Source: Alitta virens (lineage: Eukaryota; Annelida; Polychaeta; Phyllodocida; Nereididae). Taken from it: a stretch of DNA of 64,000 bases. The stretch covers positions 6,424,874 to 6,488,873 of the forward strand of contig OW028580.1 in assembly GCA_932294295.1 (NCBI GenBank). The letters are read 5' to 3'. Positions 21,722 to 34,139 of the stretch are shown here, piece by piece. A model generated the notes under the pieces. That model searched no databases. It worked only from the letters and a program-made list of their open reading frames with translations, and was not told where the DNA came from. Position numbers and translations under genes: made by a program. Each line of letters starts with the position of its first letter. Position 1 is the first letter of the stretch.

Positions 21722-21842
21722 AGACCAGCTCACTATGAAGACCACCTCACCATTAAGATCCCACATTTTTGGACAACTTAATGTTCTTACCATTGTTTAA
21801 TTTACCTCTTCAGTAAGACCACCTCGCTATTAAGAGCTGTGA
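21722..21842 (+). mobile_element. Tigger-like module, left arms twice
   Basis: GACCACCTCACCATTAAGAT, then about 70 bp on GACCACCTCGCTATTAAGAG. Same sub-terminal motif as 63023-63200. Confidence 0.55.
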
Positions 21843-22037
21843 AATTGTGCTGCCTTTAATAATTAGTTCCTCTGTATTATCATATGTTTAATCATAGAAT
21901 ACAGTATTAAGCTAGAAAATTGCAGAACATTCTAACATCTATGTCTGGAACAGTACCATGTACATAGTTATAAGAGCGATACAGAATTTATTTTTCAAAT
22001 CAAGATTCACAAGTTATACGAAAGATGCACTGAAGCC

Positions 22038-22098
22038 CACCTCGCTATTACAACCACATCAGTAATACAAATGGTAGACTTAATAGCGAGGTTACACT
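22038..22098. mobile_element. Tigger-like palindromic module
   Basis: CCACCTCGCTATTACAACCA pairs with TAGACTTAATAGCGAGGTTA as an inverted repeat. Confidence 0.6.
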
Positions 22099-22135
22099 TT
22101 TCAATGAAACTGTCAAAATGAACTAGTTCGCCAAA

Positions 22136-22410
22136 AAATTCGTCAGAGATCGTAAAAGTTCGTAGCTAATCGCCGAAAATCGTCAGAGATCGTCATAGTA
22201 TGTACAATTTTTGGACACGTTCAAAAATCATCGTAGCCTTCTTCGAACGTTCAAGACCTTTGTAGGACTTTCGTCGGACGTCGTAGGACATCGTAGGTAT
22301 GTCGTAGCAGTTCGTAGGAGGTCGTAGGACATTGCATGAGATTTGTAGAAGTTCGTAGAAATTCGTCAAGGCTCGCGGGCACGTCGTAGGAGCTCGTAGT
22401 AAGATTGTAG
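22136..22410. repeat. Degenerate TCGTAG/TCGTC-rich block
   Basis: TCGTAG, TCGTAA or TCGTC occurs roughly every 10-15 bases for about 270 bp with variable spacers, for example GTCGTAGGACATCGTAGG near 22280. CpG-rich in an AT-rich setting. A further pair lies at 22546-22575. It looks like a strongly diverged short-unit minisatellite. The minus-strand open frame is repetitive (PT-x-CY/ALTN) and not recognised. Confidence 0.75.
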
Positions 22411-22579
22411 GTGTTCCTAATAGCGCACCGTAAATCAACAACTAAGATCGTTGAATTGCGAGGATTATGCTAATTAAGAATTAGATCTATTATCAGAGGA
22501 AATTGACAGATTCCCGGGAAATTTGCCCACTCAGAATTGGTCATAGTTCGTCGCAAACTTCGTAGCAGTTCTTGTAGGT

Positions 22580-23385
22580 GGGAATGGAACTTAATTAATT
22601 AATAAAATGAACTAAAATGGACCATAGCATCTATTTGAGAGTTACTACAAAATTGACTTGAATTCATATTAATAACAATATACCAATGATTCATAATATT
22701 ATGTAAAGATCAGACGATTTATTCATGATTTATGAAAGATATACTTTTCATATTTATTTTTGTCATGGACTGCAAACTATTTGATATTTATTATTAATAA
22801 GCCAAAAATCATATTTCTGGAAGGCCTAACAACAGAAAATGATTCTTTACCAAACCTGTCACAGTAGCTGGTTAGCAGCTGGCCTAACAAGGTGAGTCAC
22901 TAATGAAAAAAAACCTATTTGCTGTAACACTATAAACTCACTACTGCAAGTACTATAAAGTTGATTGGGTTCAGTGAGTCATAGATGAGTCAAGTCTCAA
23001 TCCATATCAATTTGTGCTCGCAGTTTATTGTCATTTGAGGAAATGCGATGTACTGGGTGACTAAGCAATGAAAAAGATTCATCTTTTATTAACAACAAAA
23101 TCGTCCATACAAGTTTTGAATTTCTAGTAAAAATTCAGCTTTGGAATTTCTGGTAAAAATATAGCTTTCATTTGCAACAAAATAGTCCATGCCAGTTTAA
23201 AATTTTTGTATGCATTGGAGGTTTTATTTTGGAGGTTACCTAAGTAGTAAGACCGTTGTAAAACAGGTTCCAAAGTATCAAAGACATTAAATTTTAGGAC
23301 CATTTCTAGGTGCTATTACTAGTTAAAATGTTTTAGCTTTGCCTCCTCGATATTAAGTTCACTTTGATATGACGACTTTGTGCTC
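22580..23385. other. AT-rich stretch
   Basis: A consensus-like donor AAG|GTGAGT at 22889-22897 has no open frame before it. Nothing else stands out. Confidence 0.3.
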
Positions 23386-23386
23386 T

Positions 23387-23415
23387 GTAAGTAAGTAAAT
23401 AAGTAAGTAAGTAAA

Positions 23416-23479
<64 letters not shown>

Positions 23480-23653
23480 CAAGTAAGTAAGTAAGCAAGT
23501 AAGTAAGCAAGCAAGTAAGTAATAAGTAAGTAAGTAAGTAACAAGTAAGTAAGTAAATAAGTAAGTAAGTAAGTTAGTAAATTAGTAAGTAAGCAAGAAA
23601 GTAAGTAACAAGTAAGTAAGTATGTAAGTGAGTCAGTTAGAATGTAAGTCAGT
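23387..23653. repeat. (AAGT)n microsatellite
   Basis: About 265 bp of GTAA tetramer with GCAA, AATA and one-base phase breaks. Confidence 0.97.
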
Positions 23654-23890
23654 AAAACCAAACTTAATCCAAGAACTAATATAGTCACCAAGGCTTTTGG
23701 CCATCAAATAAAACAAAAATATAGATGCAAAAGTTATTTACGAACTGAGTGATGTCAGAGACAATTTGTCAGAAACTGTACTTGAACCAACAGAGGTTCG
23801 CCAAATGATATTTGAACTTTCCATAAATTGAATATCATTTTATTTTTTTACATATAATTTCACGTGTACTATTATATATGTACGAATAAA

Positions 23891-23913
23891 ATTATATATA
23901 TATATATATATAG
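23891..23913. repeat. (TA)n
   Basis: Short dinucleotide run. Confidence 0.85.
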
Positions 23914-24561
23914 TAAATCATAACAGTAAAAACAAGAAGATTATAAAAAAAGTTGTCTCCATTTTCAGTTCTACTGTATCATTTGTACCCACCCAGTTCT
24001 GGAAACCAATATGTCGAAGCTAATAGTAGACAGTAGCTCTATATGTTGAGGATTTATTTCGTATCCAAAAATCGATTTTGATATATACTTGGCTGGCTAG
24101 AAGGTGTCTAGCAGCAGTGGAAATATACCTCGGAGACACGTTTTTGTGTTTCATGCTTTTCGCAGTTATCCGGAAGACTTTAAGTGGAATTCCTTGTGTT
24201 TTTGGTGATAAAACTTTTATGCTTTTTTGCTCCCATGCCATTAACATATTGCAGTCAATACCACTTTCTTTCATGGATATTTGGCCATAGTTTTTATAGT
24301 TCCAACAATTTCTTAGGAGTTTTCTAGTGCTACCGCTTGGTTTCTGCGGTCGATATTAGAAAAAAAAAAAAACAGAAAAAAAGGTTGCAATGGCCTTCAG
24401 TATGATGAGAAAAGTGTCAAAATATGATTCTGGCTGTCAAAATGAATAAACATATATAGCAAGGGCAAAAGAGGTTAAAACACAGGCGAGGTGAAAAATC
24501 GTAAAATTTGCTATGAAAATATAACATTCCTTGTGAAGGCATAGTTAAAATATACATTATA

Positions 24562-24623
24562 AAATGGAACATCGCTATTACATGTTACTGCTCTTAATGG
24601 TAAGGTGGTTTTAATAGTGAGGT
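24562..24623. mobile_element. Tigger-like palindromic module
   Basis: GGAACATCGCTATTACATG, then CTCTTAATGGTAAGGTGG and TTTTAATAGTGAGGT form the arms. Confidence 0.55.
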
Positions 24624-24689
24624 GAAATACAAAATACCATGGAGTCCAAGAAATGGTAGTCTTTTAAAAGTTCTTAACAAGTCTGTCCT

Positions 24690-25250
24690 TGTTTTACTGT
24701 CTGTATACCAGTCTCTCTACATCTGTTGTATGTCTGTCTTTCAATATTATATTTCTGTCTGTCCAGTTGTCTTTGCCGCTTACTGTCTCTGTGTTTCTTA
24801 CAATGTATATTTCTGTCTGTCCATTTGCCTTTATGTCTGTCTATTTCATTGTCCCTGTCTGTGGAGCTGTCTTTCATGCTTACTCTCTGTGTGCCTCTTA
24901 CTATGTACAGTTTATCTGCCTGTCTTTCTTTCTGTCAGTCTATTTTCTTGTGTCTCTTACAATTTATCTGTCTGTCTATGTTTTTTTTTTGTCTGTCTAT
25001 TTTGTCTCCCTTTGTCTTCCAAAAGTTCTGTCTGTCAAGCTGTTATGCTTCCTCTCTCTCTCTCTCTGTGTTTCTTACAATGCATCTGTCTGTCTGTCTT
25101 TCTTTTGGTTTATTTCGTTGTTTCTTTGTCTTTCAATATTTCTGTCTGTCAAGCTATATTTCTTTCTGCGTCTCTTTCAATTTATCTTTATGCATTTCTC
25201 TTCGTCCGTCTATTTCGCTGTGTCTAACGACCGTACATCAACTTCTGTCT
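24690..25250. repeat. Degenerate pyrimidine-rich TCTGTCTGTC repeat, unit near 100 bp
   Basis: A longer unit recurs: TCTGTCTGTC, a Y-rich spacer, CTCTGTGTTTCTTACAAT, then a Y-rich spacer (near 24755-24805, 24885-24905, 25060-25085). All three forward frames stay open with Cys/Leu/Ser-rich products that reflect the repeat. Confidence 0.7.
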
Positions 25251-25555
25251 GTCCTTGAGAGTTTATTATGTTCGTCATTCAAGGTTACTCGGCTGTTGCT
25301 GGATTTTTCTTTTTCACATTTTATGTCTGAAACGAAATAAAAATCAGCCGGAAAATCATTCTATGCCACAAACTTGCAAGGTCGAAGAAGAACACGTTCA
25401 GCATATTATGCCTTTTGCAAGGATTCTATTTTCAATAGAAGAAACGATGAAGCTGTATTGTAGAATCGAAATCTACAAGTTCAGCTTGGATGCCTTAGAA
25501 ATTGAGCAGTTTTCCAATGGAAACAATTGTGGAACATCACAACTGAGATTAAGAT

Positions 25556-25591
25556 ATAGGTAGGTAGGTAGGTTAGGTTAGGTTAGGTTAG

Positions 25592-25662
<71 letters not shown>

Positions 25663-25843
25663 GGATGGATGGATGGATGGATAGATGGATAGGTAGGTAG
25701 GTAGGTAGGTTAGGTTAGGTTAGGTTAGGTTAGGATAGATAGATGGATGGATGGATGGATGGATGGATGGATGGATGGATGGATGGATGGATAGATAGGT
25801 AGGTAGATAGGTAGGTAGGTTAGGTTAGGTTAGGTTAGGTTAG

Positions 25844-25882
<39 letters not shown>

Positions 25883-25992
25883 GGATGGATGGATGGATGG
25901 ATGGATTGATGGATGGATGGATGGATAGATGAGATAGATGAGATAGATGAGATAGATAGATAGATGAGATAGATAGATAGGTAGGTAGATTT
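25556..25992. repeat. Composite array of GGTA, TTAGG, GATA and GGAT units
   Basis: Three blocks each run GGTA, then (TTAGG)4-5, then GATA/GGAT. The TTAGG parts sit at about 25568-25592, 25705-25734 and 25815-25844. The last block ends in GATGA pentamers. TTAGG is the arthropod-type telomere unit, but here it is short and nested in tetramer arrays. Confidence 0.95.
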
Positions 25993-26458
25993 ATTTATTT
26001 TTATCGGGAATATTCTTAACTTTTTGCAATGACACCAATGTGTCCACATGACCTTGTCATTATATGATCAATATTCCAGTACAGTTATTGTGTAAAATGT
26101 ACAAACATATTGCAAAATTATTTTGACAGTCTTATTACTATAAAAACCATCCCACTTTTTAAGAATTTCTTAAAACTGAAAACCTCAATTTGTGGTGCAG
26201 TTGTGTACTTATATACAAAATGTACACCTTTATATCCGAAAATTTGGAAAAAAGAGTGGTCGTAAAGGCGAGGTTCTAAGAGTACACTGTCCATCAAAAT
26301 CAAAACCAAACTTTGATCAAGTATTACATCAGTGTCATTCTACATAGTTTCTTGTATTTATATCATCATATTTCGTCAAACTATCTTACCAATTCAAGTC
26401 CAACAAATATGCAAAACATGATCATAACATCCGTGTGTTAAGAACTTCAGATACTCCC
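25993..26458. other. AT-rich stretch
   Basis: Nothing recognised. Confidence 0.35.
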
Positions 26459-26459
26459 G

Positions 26460-27000
26460 TATAATCCTAATTACCAAGAGTGACAGCATGAATCCCTTGA
26501 TTAAAAATATCCAAGTGATGATGGAGGTTGGTGGCCCCTTGGCTATAGCCAGTATTAGATTAATATGGAGATTCCAGTGTTCCTAATTGGTCTCAACCTG
26601 GAGAAAATCCTCTCTAATTAAGCCGAAAATGAGAATGCCAAGTGGTCTCCAAATCCTACCATAAATGACATTTGGGCCTCCGATGATGTCATGGGAGATG
26701 AAGTGCAGAGTTGGCTGAATTTAATCTACTTCAAGATGATCCATTTCATTCATTAAGATCCCTCATATTGCGATCATAACTTAGTTGCAGAACTGTCAGA
26801 AGGCCAGAGACCCACATCTTTTAATGAATTCTTGCATTAATCGCGAATATTAAAGTTTCATGAACGTTGTCAATATCTGTCATCGTAATCATTGGCAACT
26901 GCTGAATATGCAGTCGAGTTAATTGTTCTGTTTGATAGCTATCCATTACTCATAAACTCACATATTGATTAGCTATGATTATTATATGCCTAATTGTCTG
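26460..27000. promoter_or_regulatory. Candidate conserved non-coding island
   Basis: Complex sequence rich in TAATTA-type and ATTAG cores (26470, 26578, 26620, 26750, 26920-26990) without long frames or repeats. It resembles a developmental enhancer; inference only. Confidence 0.22.
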
Positions 27001-27122
27001 TCTACAATTAAAGCAGCCAGTTTAAACCAATCAAAATACTAGCAATGCTATAGTTTTCGTTAGTAATATGTGCGTATATTTTAAATTAATTTATTAACCA
27101 ACAAAATAGATCATGCTTTCTT

Positions 27123-27260
27123 TAATCAATCAATCAATCAACGATCAATCAATCAATCAATCAATCAACAATCAATCAATCTCTCTATTTATCAATATAT
27201 CTATCTATCTATCTATCTGTCTATCTATCTGTCTGTCAGTCTATCTATCTATCTATCTTT
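27123..27260. repeat. (ATCA)n then (TCTA)n
   Basis: An ATCA tetramer array with two unit-breaking ACG/ACA interruptions, followed by a TCTA/TCTG array. Confidence 0.93.
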
Positions 27261-27700
27261 TGCTTCACCACAGCCCACCAATTACGAAATAAACAAAATG
27301 AACATAATATAAGTCATGTCGGCCATTTTGTGTTTCCTTTTCTTCTACACTGAGACTGCCCCCTGGCGAGTGCTGCAGGAAGTGGACACATGAGGACCTT
27401 GTTTGGGAAGGGGTGTGACACTGAGGGCTTCTAGGACATTCTTGGAAGGCCCTTGAAGCCAGGACAGGCCCTCTTGGAGTCACAACCACTCCTACTGGCT
27501 GCTGGCCTTGACTCTCCACTCTGTCATTTACCAGTTATTGACAAGCAGTCAGCCAAAAAAGCCAGCAGTTTCATCAGTGAGAAGGCTCAGGATTAAATAC
27601 CTGCTGCTCTGTCATTCAAAGTTAGCGAAAAAGGCTTCAAAATTCTTCCGCTAAATTTAACATTATGGAGATGTAACAGGCTGGCTCAATTTTCAATATT
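27261..27700. other. GC-richer patch, no product recognised
   Basis: 27340-27520 is GC-richer and includes GACTGCCCCCTGGCGAG, a partial CTCF-like match, and a YY1-like GGCCATTTTG at 27312. Open frames show no domain. Confidence 0.25.
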
Positions 27701-27702
27701 CT

Positions 27703-27731
27703 ACTCTGTCTGTCTGTCTGTCTGTCTGTCT
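27703..27731. repeat. (TCTG)n
   Basis: Seven TCTG units. Confidence 0.9.
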
Positions 27732-27739
27732 ACTGCCTG

Positions 27740-29158
27740 GCTGTCAGTTATTGATGTGGAAACATTGAAAGTTTGACTAGTTACAGTTTGGTTTACTTGA
27801 AAACGAAAAGCAACAGTTTGCAGAATTGTGAATTCTTGAAGTGCCAATCTTGCTAGAATAAAAATTATTGAAACTATCATGGATGTCAATATCTGTCAGA
27901 TTACAGCAAAATGATATATTTGGTGCTCTTGTTTAACTCAAGGACGATAATAAACATTTCTTTAGAAAATATATGAAAGTACCTTCAGGTTATTGAAATG
28001 ATAAACTGCAATGTATTTAACATCTATATTGCCACGAAATAGGCAAAACATAAAGTAGACCTATAACACTTTAGGTGTCCAGCACCACAAAAAGTAAGCA
28101 AGAAAAGAACTAAACATTTCAATTAAAGGTATGTTAATTTTAAGTAAAAACTCACACTATTTATAAACTAGTTTATATTATGCACAAATTAATTCTTGAT
28201 AAAGAAAAGGTTATATTCCAATGCTTTTGTAAAGCACTGTATTTGTAATATTTTTGCTTGCCATTGTGTTTCCTATCTTTGAAATTTTCTTTATCCTTTA
28301 TCCTTAATCCTGTCTGTCTGTCTGTCTATCTCACCCACGTGAGCGCACTTAATCGGGCGTCGGAAGATGATGTAACCCACGGGGTCTACACTTTACAGCC
28401 CACGTAGTTCATCCTTCTGTCAAAAAGAGACAATAGGCTTTGTCTGGATGTCTAGACATTTAAGGGAGAATTATATTTCATAAAATATTTTTATTCTATT
28501 CTCTGCCACAATATCGCTCCTGCTACCTTAACATGCTTTTTATCATGATACTTTGAATTATGACAAGAGACTGCAGACAGATTTAAATGTCAACGTTGAC
28601 AGATTTAATTATTGATTGAGCTCCCAAAACTGTGTGTTTTTATTTCCACTGGCAGATATTTCATTCTGTTAAAATTAAGAGCACAGAATCGGCTTCATCT
28701 GATTGATATATCAATTATAAAGGAGATAATTTACATAGATATGAAACTTAATATTTGCTCAGAAACGTAAAGTGAGGTATATTAATTAATTTAAGGATAG
28801 ACAGCTTAATGTTTACTGGGAAACGTAAGGTATATTAATTAATTTATCATTTTAATTTTGCTAGCTTCTTGCGATGTCATATTTTGTGAATTAAATTAGA
28901 AAGTTTTGAAATGTTTAATTTTCCTGTTATCATCTGAAAGGTAACTTGTAGATCAGAAAGTTCATAAAACATAATATAATTGTCCTGATAATTAGTTTAA
29001 CTTAAAACAAATGGCTGTTTTGTTTTATGACTAACATCTTTCGCCAAGACAACATTTCAAAACCTTTTGGCATTTTCCGTTTCCTTTAAGATTTCAGTGC
29101 GGTTACAATGTCTTCAAAAGATTAATTGATTCAAAGGTTAATACATTTATTAGTATGG
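27740..29158. other. AT-rich intron-like stretch
   Basis: Only a short GTCT run near 28311-28328 and a CACGTG at 28336. No gene or RNA seen. Confidence 0.4.
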
Positions 29159-29159
29159 G

Positions 29160-29227
29160 AAACCTCATTATAAAAGCCTGGACTGCTCTAAATTAAGTAC
29201 TCGTGAAGTGGTCTTAATAGTGAGGTA
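29160..29227. mobile_element. Tigger-like module
   Basis: Diverged left arm CCTCATTATAAAAGCC and clear right arm GTGGTCTTAATAGTGAGGT. Confidence 0.5.
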
Positions 29228-31056
29228 TAATAGCGGCTAACATGGTCATATTAGTAAAGTGGTGTAATACAAGGTGGAATCATGTGCGCAGCACTATCTA
29301 GATTGACATAATACCCTACTTACAAGACTAGCCACAGTTTCTGAGTTGTAGCAACAATGCTACTAGTAGCTCCACCTATACCACCACTATGAGCTACTAG
29401 CCAACTGAAGCCCTTAGTGAATAGAACTGGGCAGTTATAGCCTTGCCTGGTGTTATATAACATGCCAACCCACTCGCAGAATATGAAAGTCTGTAGCTCA
29501 AAGTCTCATGGCCATGTGTCATAGCCATAACCATGTGTCCACTAGCAACTTCAGTGCCATGGCCGCATAATATGGGCCATAGATCAGTCTCCGGCCCAGA
29601 GCCCGCGTTGCTGCCCACAACCGCGCCACCAAGATGGCTTCCTTCCGTCCTTCCAGACCGCCATAATGTCCGCCACTGGCAGCGACTGACTCATCGTGTG
29701 GTTTTATAATGATGAACAGAGGAATTCTACTATTGGTCAGATATAGCGTGTCAGATCCGGTCGACTTCTGAGTCTGACCAACGTCGGCCAGCGCACGGCC
29801 GACACCTAGCCAATGCGAAATGTTATCGAAGTCTAAGTTATACTACACCTGAAAATTACTCATTGACAAATGGTTATAGTATCAAGATAGTCTTGATTCT
29901 GCCTTTATTTTTTATTTACCATGTAATCAATGTTTTCATACCCATCTGCTATGTATGGTTATAAAATCCAGAATGCATCTATGTCTGGTAAGATGCCAGT
30001 CCAAATCTTTGGAATTGGCTTTACCTTTAAGACCACATTTTGTGCAAACTTATTTAACTGGCCTTAATGGCGAAGTATATGGACAAGAATATTTCAATCC
30101 TAAGTCAGAAGATGTTGGTCTTTTTTGCTATCTTCACATTAACACTATCTTATCGGCAATTTCCACGTTGTATAGAATTACATTTTAACATGTGTTATGT
30201 AACCACGCAACCTGTTAACTGTTTTTTTATTGACATGTTCATTGTACATTTATGGTTCAATATATATAATTATTTCCTTAACAATCATTGTATTGCGAAA
30301 AAACATTTTTTTTTTATATTAACAGACTAGTACTACAGTGTCAGCCTTCTATTAATGCACCCCACTATTGCGACCAATTTTCGCTCATTTCACCTCGTTA
30401 TCAATATCATATCATATTAAGGCTATGTCTAATTAACTAGGGTGGTTTTAACAGCTAGCCTCCACTGTGAATAAGAACTTTCATTTTCCTTGAGTCTTTA
30501 CGGTGAAATACAACAACAAAAATATGTATCCATTCCTGCTGAGTCCAAACGAAATTTGATTCCATGTGCTTTTACCAAGTCAGCAGGGTATCAATGTTGC
30601 ATAGATGTGTTTTGCATGAGCCTTGCAGTTTGTATTGAGTTTTATGTATTTCTTAAGTCATATAAGCTCTGTAGATCCAAGTCACTTAAGGCAGTATTCC
30701 ATATGACTCCCTTAATTGCTTTAAGTGACACAATTTAAGATAGATGCACTTTTTCATCCCTCCAGGGATATGTGTTGCACATTTTCCGTATTATTCCATT
30801 GAAAGACCTAAGCCCCTGCGCTATTAAGCCTGAACCTCTATGTGACCTGAATTAAAGATATATGCACTCATATTGCTACAGTCAACATGGTACATTGAAG
30901 ACATCCAAATAAAACCTAAGTACAACAGTATAATTCTACAATAAAGATTAATCTTGGGAAGTAAGTTTTAGATCATAAATTGTATTTTAAGACAAAGTGA
31001 AATGAAGAAAAAATAATAAGTTGAGTTTTGGATGTAAAAAAGATAGATATAATTCA
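29228..31056. other. Mixed stretch, no gene supported
   Basis: 29580-29690 is GC-richer with CCAAGATGGC (YY1-like). 30000-30075 holds weak Tigger-module halves. Nothing coding is supported. Confidence 0.35.
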
Positions 31057-31057
31057 A

Positions 31058-31319
31058 TATTGGCCAGCGCTGTTGAAGGTCCCAGGTTCGATCCCTGACC
31101 CAGGCACTCTTCATGAGCACCATGTACATTCCATTCCTAGCTGGATGTCGCATGAGACGTGAAATTGGAGGTGCTTTGTACTCGGTGTCTATGCTGAGGC
31201 AAGTAAAAGACCCCACCCATGGGGTAAATGTGTATCATGGTGTGGACTCCAAGCCTCATCATCTCATTATTACGTCTGCCACTGGCAGCTGGTCACATAA
31301 GCTTCAGATCCAGTAGCAG

Positions 31320-31320
<1 letters not shown>
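31058..31320 (+). mobile_element. SINE-2 copy 5
   Basis: B box GGTTCGATCCC, then CAGGCACTCTTCATGAGC, GGTGCTTTGTACTCGG, GTAAAAGACCCCACCCATGG, TGGTGTGGACTCCAAGCC, CACATAAGCTTCAGATCC. Its 3' end passes directly into a GATA microsatellite. Confidence 0.9.
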
Positions 31321-31350
<30 letters not shown>

Positions 31351-31442
31351 CAGATAGATAGATAGATAGGTTAGATAAATTGATAGATAGATAGATAGGT
31401 TAGATAGATGGATAGATAGATAGATAGATAGATGGATAGATA
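31321..31442. repeat. (GATA)n microsatellite at a SINE 3' end
   Basis: GATA array with GGTTAGATA and TGGATA variants, starting where the SINE-2 tail would be. Confidence 0.95.
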
Positions 31443-33520
31443 AACTACAATTTTGTATGTTATATCAAACAAACAAACCGCCAACAAAAAAAATCAACAC
31501 TATGTGCGTATAGATAGAGAAATGGTATTGTTTACATAGGGCAGCCATTTTTGGGCCTTAATCACGTGACAGTGACTGCGCAACCCCCTCTAACGGTCAT
31601 AGGAGACAAAATACAGATACTCAGAGAAAATAATCCGTATGGAAAGCGTGCTGTTGCTATGGAAACCAAAAACAGTTCATACACTAATTCTACCTGCTCG
31701 ACTGGTGATGCGGAATACACCACTATACAAATCTGTAGCTGTTGCTTTCTTTCGTTTATATAGCGAGTAACCGATAAGTTATAATGATTTATTTTGCATA
31801 AGAGTCTTATTTATAGTGAAATAATATAGAATATGTTTAGTCATTTATCATATGCAATAATACAGCAATAATATTGTCTCAAGGACGTTATTGTAAACAG
31901 ACTTTTTGTTTGTATGTTTGCAAAAATGTATCGTAATATATTTGATTAATGACATGACTCAATTTTATTGACATGATGATTTATGACCAGTGAGATCTTT
32001 TTTAATTTGCAATAGTTTGAAATATTTATTATCTAAAACACAATTGTTTATAAAGTGCCATTAAAAAGCAATTAAAAAGCGATATGCCAGAATGGCCTTT
32101 TTATGGAATTATTTTGTATTACCAAATATGGAATTATTACGTATGAACAAATCTACATATATGGTCAAACGTTTGACAGTCATGACAACAAATGTAGCAA
32201 ATGCCATACCACGACATAAATACACGGTCGCAGCTATGGCATTGCTCAATACCAGACAATTGGAAATGGTTTGAGAAAAAATGCATTTTTTGTCTATAGC
32301 CTCTCTTCCTGTTCTGACATTTTACGCTAGTATTGATAATCAATGAGTACTAAAATGGTTGCCAAAGCAACAGGACAAATATAATAAACCCACGTACACT
32401 AGACAATACGTTGTAAAACGAATACTGGTTTTTGTCAGAGTTCAGCAAAAAAAGTTCCAGGCAGATCACAGAATTAATGAATACCTCACTATTAAGATCA
32501 GTTGACAATTTTGGCTTCACTACTGTGACCAGCGTGTTATGAACTTAAAGCTGGATTGTAATTAACTACCATCCAGAGCCTTGCTGGGTTCACTATCTCT
32601 CTATAAAATAAATAATCTTCACCTGGTATTAAATTTTTCCCTCCATAAAATTTCCAATATGTAAACAAACCAAGTGATGACGTCACAATACTCAATAATG
32701 GGTGATGATGCCCATTTTCATCGTATTTCCAGTGTTTTGGTCTTGATTTCTTTCAATGTATCATTTATTTTTTGTAATTAATGCCTGATAGATTCATTAG
32801 CTTAAACATATTTAGTGTGCCTTGATCAAATAAGGTGATTTTCAAACATTTGAATGAAGTTTTAGGACATAGTAATTTTGACAGACAGTGGAGCTTTCAG
32901 GTACCTTTTGATGTGGTTTGAAAGGTCATTACATACTATAGGTGCATGCATTCAATTAAGTGAACTTATCATCAAGACATGACGCAATAACCAGATTGTT
33001 TCCTCACATATATAATATATAATATATTAATATTGCATAAATGTATGTTGATATATTTAATCAATAATCTCTATTTTTTTTTCATATTCAAGTATTTGAC
33101 AATTTAAGATCCTTGGTTATGTTTCATTTTCAAGTTTACAAAATTCACCTATTTTCTCTTCCCAATTGTAGTTTTCTCCCTTTTTCTTCGGGTCCTTGCT
33201 TTTTCTGTTTTGTTTACAAACAAGTCGACTAGCCCAGCAAAGAGCCTGTGGGGTGAGATAACTATGGCCATAACACAAAGTTTGGGTGATCCAATTAGGC
33301 AAACTGGGCTCTGTTTTGACCCCAAACATTCCTAAATGACGTCTACCCACTGTTTTTACAATTCGAGTGTCCCCAGGCTCTCACAGATGGAGCTTTGGAC
33401 AAATAGAGAATGCTCATTGTTTGTCAAAACAAAGCCATTGTGAGAAAAAGCACCGTTATATCCCTGATTATATGGGTCCATTTCAATGTATTTGTACGGG
33501 ACTTTGGTGTGAGACAAAGA
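31443..33520. other. AT-rich stretch with a few motifs
   Basis: GCAGCCATTTTTGG (31543) with ATCACGTGAC (31561-31570), and TGACGTCA at 32678-32685. A Tigger-module left arm (ACCTCACTATTAAGATC) is at 32484. No gene supported. Confidence 0.35.
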
Positions 33521-33525
33521 GTATC

Positions 33526-33672
33526 TATCTATCCATCTATGTATGTATCTATCTTTCAATCTTTCTATCTATCCATCTATCTATCTATCTTGCTATCTAT
33601 CTCTCTATCTCTCTATCTCTCTATATATCTAACTATCTAACTATCTATCTATCTATCTATCCATCTATCTAC
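33526..33672. repeat. (TATC)n microsatellite
   Basis: TATC array with CATC, TCTC and TAAC variants. Confidence 0.95.
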
Positions 33673-33844
33673 TACCTTGTTGTCGTTATGTAGTATGGAG
33701 CAACAAAAAACAGAGTGTTGTCCTCTTCTGACCAAATATAATTTGTTTATCACCAACGAGAATAAACATGACCCAGCTAATAAGTGTGACAATATAGAAA
33801 TGGGCAGATCAAGAGAAAAGAAAACAAGAAATTACAGCATGGGT

Positions 33845-34014
33845 TGGTGGGTGATTAGGGCTTTACGTCCTGTATTTCTGCACCTGCTGGGCTAATTAGG
33901 ACAGGCAGAGACCATGGTAATGAGACGAAGGATGAAACAGCCATCCAACTTAGGCTCGACCGGGAATCGAACCCGGTTGGAAGTCCAGAGCGCTACCTCT
34001 GAGCTTGGCCCCCG
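33845..34014 (-). mobile_element. SINE-1 copy 2, near full length
   Basis: Minus-strand B box GGGTTCGATTCCC (33962-33974) and A-box region at about 33990-34010. The body includes GTTGGATGGCTGTTTCATCC and ends at TAATTAGCCCAGCAGGTGCAG, then GGACGTAAAGCCCTAATCACC. It defines the family's 3' end together with the copy at 52935. Confidence 0.88.
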
Positions 34015-34139
34015 TCCTTGACAGAAATTACAGCATACTCAACATATACATATGGTACGGAATTTGGGTATACTGAGTCACTATTGGTAGTGACTGCAAG
34101 AATATTTTAAGATAGTGAAGTCGACTCAATAGGCCACAG

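Noticed and set aside
22889..22897. Strong splice donor AAG|GTGAGT
   Set aside because: No open frame of useful length ends there and no acceptor is evident upstream.
24020..24274. 84-codon minus-strand frame beginning MKESGIDCNMLMAWEQKS
   Set aside because: Has some transposase-like texture but no recognisable helix-turn-helix or catalytic residues and no partner sequence.
25255..25563. 102-codon plus-strand frame ending in RLRYR
   Set aside because: Starts in the degenerate TCTG repeat and ends in the TTAGG/GGTA array; no domain.
25568..25844. Telomere or chromosome end
   Set aside because: TTAGG runs are only 4-5 units and embedded between tetramer arrays with ordinary sequence on both sides.
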